Assembly: GCF_000717715.1 (NCBI RefSeq)
Contig: NZ_JOAI01000006.1
Coordinates: 221,065 to 285,064, forward strand
Origin: Streptomyces sp. NRRL B-24484
GTDB taxonomy: Bacteria; Actinomycetota; Actinomycetes; Streptomycetales; Streptomycetaceae
Direction: 5' to 3'
DNA length: 64,000 nt
Below the pieces are notes generated by a model. The model searched no databases, was not told where the DNA came from, and saw only the letters and a list, made by a program, of their open reading frames with translations. The position numbers and the translations under genes are program-made. Positions 54,347-63,900 of the stretch are shown one piece after another (position 1 is the first letter of the stretch; each line of letters begins with the position of its first letter).

Positions 54347-54449
54347 GGCGCCGGTCGGCGAGCATTCGAAGGCCCGCCGCCGCCCCGCCCTTCCGCCTGC
54401 ATTCCGCCCGGCCGCCAGGCCCCGCCCCCGTCCCTGGAGAGACCCAGCC

Positions 54450-56048
<1,599 letters not shown>

Positions 56049-56186
56049 GTGCCGGACGGAATGCCGGACCGGGCTGCGCTCCGGATGCCGATCCCGGCGC
56101 CGAGTAGACACCGGATCAGCTGATCTTCGTAGAAATCCCGGTCCCGGGAAGATCGCGGGAATGCGTCTTCCGGTGATTGCGTTGAC

Positions 56187-56220
56187 GACGGCCCCGCCGC
56201 GATTCCGCGGCGGGGCCGTC
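56187..56220 (+). terminator. Hairpin terminator after the ABC-F gene
   Basis: A perfect 15-bp stem (GACGGCCCCGCCGCG and complement) with loop ATTC, 139 bases beyond the ABC-F stop, followed by CGTTCTG. Upstream of it lies a 12-base palindrome GATCAGCTGATC (56114-56125). No gene is seen in the 56049-56416 gap. Confidence 0.78.
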
Positions 56221-56416
56221 CGTTCTGATCAGCCGATTCTCGCCCGGCGGCCGACGCCCGCGGGGGCGCGTGCACCCAGGGTGAGCGCCCTTGTGCACTG
56301 CGGGCACCACCGGCAGACTGCGCTTTCCCGGGACAGACCTTGTCGAATGGGTGGCCAGGAGACTGGCTATGGGTGATCATGGGAATCTGACCGAGCACAG
56401 CTACGAGGAGGCACGG

Positions 56417-56650
56417 GTGGCCGAGACTCTGAAAAAGGGCAGCCGGGTAACAGGTGCCGCGCGTGAGAAGCTCGCGGCCGATCTCAAGAAGAAGTACGAC
56501 TCCGGGGCGAGCATTCGCGCGCTGGCGGAGGAGACGGGTCGCTCCTACGGCTTCGTGCACCGCATGCTCAGCGAGTCCGGGGTGAATCTCCGGGGCCGCG
56601 GTGGTGCGACGCGCGGCAAGAGCAAGGTGACTGCTGCGGCGGGTTCCTGA
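56417..56650 (+). CDS. Small helix-turn-helix DNA-binding protein
   Basis: A 77-residue basic protein starting at GTG 56417 with a GAGGAGG box five bases upstream; the longer frame from 56291 lacks such a site. It reads AETLKKGSRVTGAAREKLAA, then an HTH (SGASIRALAEETGRSYGFVH) and a Gly/Arg/Lys-rich tail (GRGGATRGKSKVTAAAGS). It is a conserved actinobacterial family resembling an isolated resolvase-type HTH. Probably a nucleoid or regulatory protein; targets unknown. Confidence 0.88.
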   Translation: MAETLKKGSRVTGAAREKLAADLKKKYDSGASIRALAEETGRSYGFVHRMLSESGVNLRGRGGATRGKSKVTAAAGS

Positions 56651-56808
56651 CGGTTCATCAGATAAGACGGTTCCGCGCCGGGCAGTCGGGGAGTGTCCCC
56701 GGTCCGGTCGTGGACGGGCAGCGATCCGGCGGTGGAGCAGCCGAGCCGGGTCGGGTCCCGCGCGGTTGCCGACGGCGCCCGAGGCGCGGTCGGCACGTGC
56801 GGACGGAG

Positions 56809-56834
56809 CGGCGGCCGGGTCTCCCGGGCCGCCG
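56809..56834 (+). terminator. Possible hairpin terminator upstream of the enoyl-CoA hydratase
   Basis: CGGCGGCCGGG pairs with CCCGGGCCGCCG (one bulged G) around TCT, about 160 bases past the small HTH gene. It is followed by TTCGTCGTTCG. Confidence 0.5.
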
Positions 56835-56922
56835 TTCGTCGTTCGCGGCGCGGCCCTGTTCGGCCGCCCCGGCTTTTGTTACTCTCCAGTAGCTCTACTG
56901 TCCCCCGCTGGAGGTAACCCCC

Positions 56923-57729
56923 ATGACCGCTCCCGCCGTCGGTACCGACTCCCAGGACTGGGCGCAGGTCGGCGTCCGCCTCGACGTCGAGGGCGAACTG
57001 GCGCTGGTCACGCTCTGCAACCCTGCCCGCCGCAACGCGCAGAGCCCGGCGATGTGGCGCGCGCTCGCCGCGGTCGGCCGCACCCTGCCCGCCACCGTCC
57101 GCGTCGTGGTGCTCCGCGCCGAGGGCGTCTCCTTCTCGGCCGGCCTGGACCGCCAGATGTTCACCCCGGAGGGCATCCCCGGCGAGCACTCCTTCCTCAA
57201 GCTGGCCGCCGGCACCGACGAGGAGACAAGCGCCGCCATCGCCGAGTACCAGGAGGCCTTCACCTGGTGGCGCCGCCCGGACGTGATCACCGTCGCCGCC
57301 GTCCAGGGCCACGCCGTCGGCGCCGGCTTCCAGCTCGCGCTCGGCTGCGACCTGCGGGTGGTCGCCGAGGACGTGCAGTTCTCCATGAAGGAGACCTCGC
57401 TCGGCCTCGTCCCGGACCTCGGCGGCACCAAGCCGCTCACCGACCTCGTCGGGTACGGTCGGGCGCTGGAGATCTGCGCGACCGGCCGCTGGGTCGGCGC
57501 CGAGGAGTCCGTCGCGATCGGCCTCGCCAACCTGGCCGTCCCGGCGGAGCAGCTGGAGGGCGCCGCCCGCGACCTGGCCGCCGCGCTGCTGGCCGCGCCG
57601 CGCAACGCCGTGATCGAGACCAAGGCGCTGCTGCAGGGCGCAGGCGGCCGTTCGTACGACGAGCAGCGCAGCGCCGAGCGGGCCGCGCAGCACCGCCGGA
57701 TGCGGGACCTCGCCGGCATCGGCGACTGA
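56923..57729 (+). CDS. Enoyl-CoA hydratase/isomerase family protein
   Basis: A 268-residue crotonase-fold protein starting at ATG 56923 with GGAGGT upstream. The oxyanion-hole segments are VSFSAGLDRQMF and QGHAVGAGFQLALGCDLRVV; the latter is followed by FSMKETSLGLVPDLGGTKPL. At the second catalytic position Asp replaces Glu (VPDLGGT), which is seen in several non-hydratase crotonases, so the reaction may not be standard beta-oxidation hydration. It is a single gene ended by a strong hairpin. Confidence 0.9.
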   Translation: MTAPAVGTDSQDWAQVGVRLDVEGELALVTLCNPARRNAQSPAMWRALAAVGRTLPATVRVVVLRAEGVSFSAGLDRQMFTPEGIPGEHSFLKLAAGTDEETSAAIAEYQEAFTWWRRPDVITVAAVQGHAVGAGFQLALGCDLRVVAEDVQFSMKETSLGLVPDLGGTKPLTDLVGYGRALEICATGRWVGAEESVAIGLANLAVPAEQLEGAARDLAAALLAAPRNAVIETKALLQGAGGRSYDEQRSAERAAQHRRMRDLAGIGD

Positions 57730-57740
57730 CCGCAGCCGCC

Positions 57741-57780
57741 CCGAGGGCCCGGACCGCCGACCGGCGGTCCGGGCCCTCGG
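57741..57780 (+). terminator. 18-bp hairpin terminator after the enoyl-CoA hydratase gene
   Basis: CCGAGGGCCCGGACCGCC and its exact complement enclose the loop GACC, eleven bases beyond the stop codon. Confidence 0.9.
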
Positions 57781-57908
57781 CGTTCCCGGGGTCCGCGGGC
57801 CGCCCCGGCGCGGTCCCGACGCGCGGTCCCGACGCGCGGACCGTGCGGCGAAATGTCAGAGTTGGGCTGATTTGCGATATAGCTGGAGACGACACAGGAG
57901 ACCCCGCC

Positions 57909-58373
57909 ATGCCGCAGACCCCCACCCCCGCCGACCTGCAGAAGGGCCACGGCCCGTCGTCCGAGGAGGCCACCCTCACGTCCGAGCGGGGCCGTACCGC
58001 ACTCGCCGTCGGGGTGATCGAGAAGATCGCCGGGATGGCCGCCCGGGAGATCCCCGGAATCCACGCCCTCGGCTCCGGCTTCACCCGGACCTTCGGCGCC
58101 GTCCGCGACCGCGTCCCGGGCTCGAAGTCCGGCGCCGGCCGCGGCGTCAAGGCCGAGGTCGGCGAGAAGCAGGCCGCCATCGACATCGCCCTGGTCGTCG
58201 AGTACGGGGTGGTGATCCCGGTGCTGGCGGCCGAGGTCCGGGCGAACGTCATCGACGCCGTCGAGCGGATGACCGGCCTGGAGGTCGTCGAGGTCAACAT
58301 CGCCGTCAACGACGTCCACCTGCCGGACGAGCCGGACGAGGAGGAGCCGGAGCCGGTCGGCCGCGTCCAGTAG
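57909..58373 (+). CDS. Asp23/Gls24-family envelope stress protein
   Basis: A 154-residue protein starting at ATG 57909 with AGGAG upstream. The Asp23 core reads GVIEKIAGMAAREIPGIHAL, VEVGEKQAAIDIALVVEYGV-like strands (KAEVGEKQAAIDIALVVEYG), AEVRANVIDAVERMTGLEVV and EVNIAVNDVHLPD. The tail is acidic. It is the first gene of a five-gene operon ending in AmaP. In staphylococci Asp23 is held at the membrane by AmaP and responds to cell-envelope stress; the same physical pairing is likely here. Confidence 0.92.
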   Translation: MPQTPTPADLQKGHGPSSEEATLTSERGRTALAVGVIEKIAGMAAREIPGIHALGSGFTRTFGAVRDRVPGSKSGAGRGVKAEVGEKQAAIDIALVVEYGVVIPVLAAEVRANVIDAVERMTGLEVVEVNIAVNDVHLPDEPDEEEPEPVGRVQ

Positions 58374-58425
58374 CGCCCGCAGCACCACCGCAGCACAGCC
58401 TGTCGCCGAACACGAGGAGGAGCGG

Positions 58426-58617
58426 ATGAACCTGGCCCTGGTCGGCCTGGTCGCCGGTATGGCCCTGGGCTTCGCCGGCTACTTCGGCGGTTTCGCCGCC
58501 TTCCTGCTGGTCGCCGTCCTCGGGGCGGTCGGCTTCGTCCTCGGGCGGCTGCTGGAGGGCGACATCGACCTCGGCGACCTGGGCGACCTCATCCGCGGCC
58601 GGGAGCGCCGGCGGTGA
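58426..58617 (+). CDS. DUF2273-type small membrane protein
   Basis: A 63-residue protein starting at ATG 58426 with AGGAGG upstream. Two close hydrophobic helices (about 3-24 and 25-43) are followed by GRLLEGDIDLGDLGDLIRGR, the usual end of this family. It is always found between Asp23 and AmaP genes in my knowledge of actinobacteria and probably belongs to the membrane complex. It overlaps the next start by GTGA. Confidence 0.88.
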   Translation: MNLALVGLVAGMALGFAGYFGGFAAFLLVAVLGAVGFVLGRLLEGDIDLGDLGDLIRGRERRR

Positions 58618-58949
58618 CCGCCGCGGCGATCCCCCCGGCCCGCCGCGGACGGCTCAGGATCTCCGACCGGGTCTACGCCCGGCTCGCCGAACAGGCCGTC
58701 CGGCAGGCCCTCGCCGAGATCTGGGCGGCCCGCACGGCCCGCGGCAAGCCGCCGCGGGCCACCGTGCTGGTGGTCGGCGGCAAGGCCCGGGTCACCCTCC
58801 ACCTCGACCTGCCCTACCCGGCCGACCTCGCCGGCCTCTCCCACCTCTGCCGGGACGCCGCCGCCGGCCAGGTCGCCGAACTCACCGGCACCCCCGTGAC
58901 GGAGGTCGCGCTGCTGGTCGAGCACCTCGTCCCGGAGACGGCCCGGTGA
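58614..58949 (+). CDS. Second, short Asp23-like protein
   Basis: A 111-residue protein starting at GTG 58614. It has a reduced Asp23 pattern: RISDRVYARLAEQAVRQAL, KARVTLHLDLPYPADL and GTPVTEVALLVEHLVPE. It lacks the long acidic tail of the first copy. GTGA overlaps join it to both neighbours, so translation is coupled. It may form a mixed oligomer with the first Asp23. Confidence 0.82.
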   Translation: MTAAAIPPARRGRLRISDRVYARLAEQAVRQALAEIWAARTARGKPPRATVLVVGGKARVTLHLDLPYPADLAGLSHLCRDAAAGQVAELTGTPVTEVALLVEHLVPETAR

Positions 58950-59752
58950 CCGCACCGCCGACCCCGCCCCGGCCGGAGGAGCCCGAACCGGACGGGCCCG
59001 AACCGTACGCGGCCGAGCCGGACGGGCCCGGACCGTACGGGGCCGGGCCGGCCGCGACCGGCCCGGAACAGCTCATCGGCGCCGGGGTCGCACTGCCCGA
59101 ACGCATCGGTCTGGAAGCCGAGTTGGCGCACCCCGAGGCCGAACCCGGCAGCCCCGGGGAGTGGGGGCCGACCGTGCCGTACGAGCGACCGCACCGGCCG
59201 CGGTCGGCGCGGACGGCCGTCACCGCCCTGGTGGTGACCTGCCTGCTGGTGCTCGCCGGGTCGGCGCTGTACGACGCGATCGCCGAGCGCACCGGGCACG
59301 CCGCCCGGCAGTGGCGCGCCGACCTCGCCCGGGAGACGGCCGCCCGCCACCTCGACGACCCCTGGGTGCTCGGCATCGCCGGCGGCGTCGCCCTGGCCGG
59401 GCTGCTGCTCTGCTGGCTGGCCTTCGCCCCCGGGCTGCGCCGCTGGCTCCCGCTGCTCCGGCCCGGCGCGGCGATCGACCGCGCCGGGGTGGCCGCGCTG
59501 CTCTCGGCCCGGGCCACCGGGATCGAGGGCGTCGACCGGTGCACCGTGAAGGCCGGCCGCCGCCGGGTCGTTGCGACGGTCACCGGAATCGTCGAACCGA
59601 TCGCGGTGGAACGGGAGTTGCAGGAGGAACTGGCCGCGGTACCGCTGCTCGGGCCGTACCGGCTGGACCTGCGGATCCAGCCCGTCCGCCCGACCCGGCC
59701 GGACGACCGGCGGCACGGCCACCGCCGGCTCGCCCAGGAGGCGCCCCGATGA
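58946..59752 (+). CDS. DUF6286-type membrane protein
   Basis: A 268-residue protein starting at GTG 58946. The first 90 residues are acidic and Pro-rich with imperfect repeats (EPDGPEPYAAEPDGPGPYGA). Two membrane helices (about 92-112 and 145-165) are followed by an Asp23-like fold (RCTVKAGRRRVVATVTGIVE). It overlaps AmaP by ATGA. The domain is typical of this actinobacterial operon; its role is not characterised. Confidence 0.82.
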   Translation: MTAPPTPPRPEEPEPDGPEPYAAEPDGPGPYGAGPAATGPEQLIGAGVALPERIGLEAELAHPEAEPGSPGEWGPTVPYERPHRPRSARTAVTALVVTCLLVLAGSALYDAIAERTGHAARQWRADLARETAARHLDDPWVLGIAGGVALAGLLLCWLAFAPGLRRWLPLLRPGAAIDRAGVAALLSARATGIEGVDRCTVKAGRRRVVATVTGIVEPIAVERELQEELAAVPLLGPYRLDLRIQPVRPTRPDDRRHGHRRLAQEAPR

Positions 59753-60372
59753 GCATGTCCGCGGTGAACCGGACGATCCTCGCGGTGACCGGGATCGTCC
59801 TGCTGCTCGGCGGCCTGCTGGTGCTGGCCGGCGGACTCGACCTGTACGGCAGGCTGGACGCCACGATGCCGGACGGCTGGCCGTTCGTCTCGCCGCACCA
59901 GCCGGTGCTCGCCACAGCCACCCGGGCGAACTGGCCGCACCAGGGCTGGTTCTGGCCGGTGGTCATCGCCGTCCCGACCGTGGTGGTGGCCGGCGCCCTC
60001 GGCTGGCTCTACGCACAGCTGCACCGGGCCGGCCCGAGCACCGTCACCGTTCCCGTGCCCGGCGGGGCCGGCGTGGCGCTGCGGATGCGCAAGCGCGCCC
60101 TGCAGGACGCGGTGGAGACGGAGGTGATCGACCTGCCCGGGGTCGACAAGGTGACCGTCCGGGCGAGCGGCGCCTCGCACCGGCTGCTGCTGCGGTCCAC
60201 CGTCCGGCTGGCCCCCGGGGCCGACACGGCCCGGACGGTGCGAGCCCTCGACGCCGGTCCGCTGGACAACGCCCGGACGAGCCTCGGCCTCGCCGAACTC
60301 CCGTGCCGCCTGCGGCTCACGGCGTCGGCCCGGCGCCGCAGCGCCGAACCGAAGCCGCCCCGGGTGGTCTGA
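59749..60372 (+). CDS. amaP: Alkaline shock response membrane anchor protein AmaP-like
   Basis: A 207-residue protein starting at ATG 59749 with CAGGAGG upstream. Two helices (about 9-29 and 63-86) flank a short outer loop. The cytoplasmic tail VTVPVPGGAGVALRMRKRAL and VIDLPGVDKVTVRASG matches the AmaP pattern that docks Asp23 to the membrane. It is the last gene of the operon. Confidence 0.87.
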   Translation: MSMSAVNRTILAVTGIVLLLGGLLVLAGGLDLYGRLDATMPDGWPFVSPHQPVLATATRANWPHQGWFWPVVIAVPTVVVAGALGWLYAQLHRAGPSTVTVPVPGGAGVALRMRKRALQDAVETEVIDLPGVDKVTVRASGASHRLLLRSTVRLAPGADTARTVRALDAGPLDNARTSLGLAELPCRLRLTASARRRSAEPKPPRVV

Positions 60373-60405
60373 ACTCCTGCCCGGGCCGGGCGGTGTGGCG
60401 GACCG

Positions 60406-61167
60406 TCAGAGTCCGCGCAGTGCACCGCCGTCGACCGGCACCATCACGCCCGTCAGGTAGGAGGCAGCGGGGGAGAGCAGGAAGGCCGCCACCTTGCCGA
60501 ACTCCTCCGGGGTGCCGTACCGGCCGAGCGGGATCGCCGCGCTCGCCCGCGTCCGGGCCGCCGCGGCGTCGCCGCTCAGCGCGTCCAGCTCGCGCACCCG
60601 GTCGGTGTCGATCCGGGCCGGCATCAGGCCGACGACCCGGATGCCGCGCGGGCCGAGCTCGTCGGCCAGCGACTTCGCGGCCATCGCCAGGCCGGGCCGC
60701 AGCCCGTTCGAGATGCCGAGCCCGGAGATCGGCTCACGGACCGAACCGGACAGCACGAAGCCGATCACGCCGCCCTCCGCCAGCTCCGCCGCCGCCGTCC
60801 GGGCGATCCGCAGCGCACCGAGGAAGACCGACTCGAAGGCGCCCCGCCAGGCCTCGTCCTCGGCCCGGAGCACCGGGCCGGCGCTCGGCCCGCCGACGCT
60901 GATCAGCACGCCGTCGAACCGGCCGAAGCGCTCGCGCGCGGCCTCGACCAGGAGGCCCGCGGTCGCCGGGTCGCCGTTGTCGGCGACCACGCCGTGCGCG
61001 TGCTCCGGCCCGCCCAGCTCCTTCACCGCCGCGGCCACCGATTCCTCGTGCCGGCCGCTGACCACGACCCGGGCGCCGTCGGCGACCAGCTCGCGTGCGG
61101 AGGCCAGGCCCAGGCCGCGGGTGGCGCCGGTCAGTACGTACACCTTCTGCTGAAGTCCGAGATCCAT
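60406..61167 (-). CDS. Atypical SDR-family oxidoreductase lacking the catalytic Tyr
   Basis: A 253-residue protein starting at ATG 61167 with GGAGG upstream. The nucleotide site TGATRGLGLA (TGxxxGxG) and the C-terminal YLTGVMVPVDGGAL are standard. The usual YxxxK is not present: the segment reads ISNGLRPGLAMAAKSLADEL, with Ala four residues before the Lys. The NAG motif is also changed (ISVGGP). It may use another residue or have a different activity. It is convergent with the AmaP operon. Confidence 0.88.
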   Translation of the reverse strand: MDLGLQQKVYVLTGATRGLGLASARELVADGARVVVSGRHEESVAAAVKELGGPEHAHGVVADNGDPATAGLLVEAARERFGRFDGVLISVGGPSAGPVLRAEDEAWRGAFESVFLGALRIARTAAAELAEGGVIGFVLSGSVREPISGLGISNGLRPGLAMAAKSLADELGPRGIRVVGLMPARIDTDRVRELDALSGDAAAARTRASAAIPLGRYGTPEEFGKVAAFLLSPAASYLTGVMVPVDGGALRGL

Positions 61168-61245
61168 GCGCCCATCCTCCCCGGTCGGGGGCGGGGGCGT
61201 CGATCGGGTCCGGCCCGTGGCGCCGGGTTGACGCAACGGGAGAAC

Positions 61246-61264
61246 TTAGGGAAACCTAACCTCG
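61246..61264 (+). promoter_or_regulatory. Iron box (DmdR/IdeR-type operator)
   Basis: TTAGGGAAACCTAACCTCG matches 15 of 19 positions of the degenerate DmdR/IdeR palindrome. It lies 34 bases upstream of ATG 61299, after TTGACG (61229-61234). Iron-dependent repression of the membrane protein gene is the inference. Confidence 0.6.
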
Positions 61265-61298
61265 CTTTCGCCCTCCCCCACCCCCACGGAGCACCACC

Positions 61299-61844
61299 AT
61301 GTCCGAATCCGACGAGCTCGCCCCGCTGTCCGGGACGGTCGCCCGCTGCCTCCTCGTCTCGGTCGGGCTCTGCGCGCTGTGGGCGGGCAGCGCCTGGACG
61401 GCCGGGCACGTGCGGACCGACGCCTCGCTGCACACCGTCGCGCTCTTCGTGCACCTGGTGGCACTGGTGATCGGCTTCGGCGCCGTCCTCGCCGTGGACT
61501 ACACGGCCGCCCTGTGGCTGCTCGGCCGCCGCACCCTCGCCCAGGTGGTGGAGTCCACCGGCCCGCTGCACGTGCCGGTCTGGGCGGGCCTGGCCGGCCT
61601 CACCGCCAGCGGCATCCTGCTGGAGCCCCAGCTCGACTCCCCGCTGACGCGGGTCAAGCTCCTGCTGGTGCTGCTGATCGCGCTGAACGGGGTGCACGCC
61701 ACCGCCCTCGGCAAGCGCCTGGAGGCCATGGGCCCGGGCCGGCCGAAGCGGCGACTGCTGGTGCGCGGAGCCCTCTCCGCCGTGGTCTCCCAGCTCGGCT
61801 GGTGGGGCGCCCTCGCCATCGGCTTCTGGAACACCCAGCACTGA
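61299..61844 (+). CDS. Polytopic membrane protein under an iron box
   Basis: A 181-residue protein starting at ATG 61299. Four to five hydrophobic segments (about 14-34, 44-66, 90-108, 117-136 and 155-175). Two His in helices (SLHTVALFVHLVALVIGFGA) recall the haem- or metal-binding DUF2269/CopD-like group, but assignment is uncertain. The iron box upstream suggests a role in iron or haem handling. Confidence 0.78.
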   Translation: MSESDELAPLSGTVARCLLVSVGLCALWAGSAWTAGHVRTDASLHTVALFVHLVALVIGFGAVLAVDYTAALWLLGRRTLAQVVESTGPLHVPVWAGLAGLTASGILLEPQLDSPLTRVKLLLVLLIALNGVHATALGKRLEAMGPGRPKRRLLVRGALSAVVSQLGWWGALAIGFWNTQH

Positions 61845-61907
61845 CGCGGCGAGTGCGCCTGGGAACGTTCCGGCCCCTGGTGTGCTGTCCTGCGCCCCCG
61901 GGGTTCT

Positions 61908-62714
61908 CTATGCGGGGGCGAGTTCCTCGGCCCCGGCCGCGGCGGCCGCCTCGGCGACCCGCTCCTTGGCCTCGCGGCGGGCCAGGATCACCATGCCGAC
62001 CGGGAGCAGGCCGGTGAACAGCCACCACTGCACGGCGTACGCCATGTGCGGGCCGATGTCCGAGTGGTTCGGCTCCGCCAGCAGCACCGGCGAGCTGCCG
62101 ACGGCCGGAGTGGCGGAGACCAGCTCCAGGTAGCCGCCGAGCACCGTGACCCCGGTCGCCTTCGCCTGCTGACCGCTGTTGATCAGCTTGTACTGGCGTT
62201 CGGGCAGGCCGCCGCGGTCGCGGATGCCGCTGCTCGCGGTGGTCTCGTCGGCCCGCAGCCGACCGGTCACCGTCACCGGCCCGGCCGGCGGCGCGGGCAC
62301 CGCCGGGTAGCTGGCGGCGTCGGTGCCCGACTCCACCCAGCCCCGGTTGACCAGCACCGAGCCGCGGCCGTCGGCCAGCTTCAGCGGCGTGACGACGAAG
62401 TACCCGATGCTGCTGCCGTCCGGCTCGGTGCGCCCGCGGATCACGAACTCGTGCGCGGTGTCGTACGCACCGGTGGCCGTCACGGTGCGCCAGGTCAGGT
62501 CGCCGGGCACGGCGAAGCCGGGCGAGGACAGCGAGTCGAAGGCGACCGGGGCGGCCTTCAGGCTGCGGCCGATCAGCTCGTTGCGGGCGACCCGGGCCTC
62601 GTGCCGGTGCAGCTGCCAGAACCCCAGGCGGATCATCACGGGGATCAGCAGCAGCACGGTCAGCGCGATGACCGCCCAGCGCCGGGACAGCAGAAATCGG
62701 TACACACCCGGCAC
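61908..62714 (-). CDS. SURF1-family cytochrome oxidase assembly protein
   Basis: A 268-residue protein starting at GTG 62714. One helix at each end (about 12-32 and 225-245) flanks the outer SURF1 domain. Markers are RLGFWQLHRHEARVARNELI, YFVVTPLKLADGRGSVLVNRGWV and HMAYAVQWWLFTGLLPVGMV. SURF1 proteins help insert haem a3 in aa3-type oxidase. It lies eight bases downstream of the exonuclease gene on the same strand. Confidence 0.92.
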   Translation of the reverse strand: MPGVYRFLLSRRWAVIALTVLLLIPVMIRLGFWQLHRHEARVARNELIGRSLKAAPVAFDSLSSPGFAVPGDLTWRTVTATGAYDTAHEFVIRGRTEPDGSSIGYFVVTPLKLADGRGSVLVNRGWVESGTDAASYPAVPAPPAGPVTVTGRLRADETTASSGIRDRGGLPERQYKLINSGQQAKATGVTVLGGYLELVSATPAVGSSPVLLAEPNHSDIGPHMAYAVQWWLFTGLLPVGMVILARREAKERVAEAAAAAGAEELAPA

Positions 62715-62722
62715 GCTACGCC

Positions 62723-63733
62723 CTACTGATCCGCGGACCGGACACCGGGGTGGGGTGCGACCTCCCGCAGCAGCTGGAGGAAGGCGTCCTCGCCGACGAC
62801 CGGCGTGCCGTGCTCCCGGGCCTTGCGCGCCTTGCCGCTCCAGCTGCCCGGCTCGTTGGTGACGAGCAGGCTGGTGAGCCGGCTCACGGAGGTCGCGATG
62901 TGCAGGCCGGCCTCGATCGCCCGGTCCTCCAGCAGCTCCCGCTCGGTGGCGGTGTCACCGCTGATCGCCACCCGCATGCCCTGGACCAGCGGCGAGCCGT
63001 CCCGCCAGCGGCCCGGGTTCGGGTACGGGCAGGCCGGCCGCTTGCGGCTCGGACGGTAGGAGGACGACCAGGACGTACCGCGGGCCGGCGCGGGGGAGTC
63101 CTCGCCGAGGTCGGTGACGGCCACGCACGCGGTCAGCGGCAGCGGCACCCCGAACTCGCGGGCCAGCTGCAGGCTGGGCCGGAACGCCTCGGCGAGCACC
63201 CGGGCGTCGTCCAGCGCGTTGTGGGCCTGTCGCTGCTGCACCCCGAAGTGCGCGGCCAGCGAGGAGAGCTTGCCGTTGGGCAGCGGCAGGCCGAGGTCGC
63301 GGGAGAGCACCATGGTGCACAGCCGCTGCTCCACCGGGGCGCGCAGCCCGGCGCGGGCGAACTCGCGGGCGATCATGTTCCAGTCGAAGAGCGCGTTGTG
63401 GGCGACCATGATCCGGCCGCGCAGCTTCTCGGCCAGCTCCCCGGCGATCTCGGGGAAGGTGGGCGCGTCGGCCAGCATCTCGGAGGTCAGCCCGTGGATC
63501 CACACCGGGCCGGGGTCGCGCTCCGGGTTGACCAGCGTGTACCAGTGCCCCGTCACCTCGCCCTGCGCGTCCAGCTGGTAGACGCCCGCCGAGATGACCC
63601 GGTCGGCGCGGCCGAGCCCGGTGGTCTCGACGTCGACGACGGCGAAGCCGGTGCCGGCCTCGGCGGCGGGGCGGGGCGCCGGGAGGGCCGCGGGCGCCGC
63701 CAGGCCGTCCCACGGGGACTGGATCGCATGCAT
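62723..63733 (-). CDS. DEDDh 3'-5' exonuclease with C-terminal BRCT domain
   Basis: A 336-residue protein starting at ATG 63733 (MHAIQSPWDGLAAPAALPAP). The DEDDh residues are in FAVVDVETTGLG, AHNALFDWNMI and AHNALDDARVL, as in DnaQ epsilon-like nucleases. The C-terminal part (about 255-325; GMRVAISGDTATERELLEDR and TSLLVTNEPGSWSGKARKA) is a BRCT domain. The combination is typical of actinobacterial DEDDh exonucleases, probably acting in DNA repair. Confidence 0.93.
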   Translation of the reverse strand: MHAIQSPWDGLAAPAALPAPRPAAEAGTGFAVVDVETTGLGRADRVISAGVYQLDAQGEVTGHWYTLVNPERDPGPVWIHGLTSEMLADAPTFPEIAGELAEKLRGRIMVAHNALFDWNMIAREFARAGLRAPVEQRLCTMVLSRDLGLPLPNGKLSSLAAHFGVQQRQAHNALDDARVLAEAFRPSLQLAREFGVPLPLTACVAVTDLGEDSPAPARGTSWSSSYRPSRKRPACPYPNPGRWRDGSPLVQGMRVAISGDTATERELLEDRAIEAGLHIATSVSRLTSLLVTNEPGSWSGKARKAREHGTPVVGEDAFLQLLREVAPHPGVRSADQ

Positions 63734-63900
63734 GGTGCACCACTCTAAGGCCGACCGGTGCCCCACCCGGGCCGATCGGCGGCGGGCGGTGGCCCCGGAC
63801 GGCCCGGAATAGAGTGGTCGTCGGAGCGGTCGTACATCCTCGCGACCCCTCCCGGTCGTCAGCACCCCGACGGACCACCCCCACCCCGTAAGGAAGCTCC

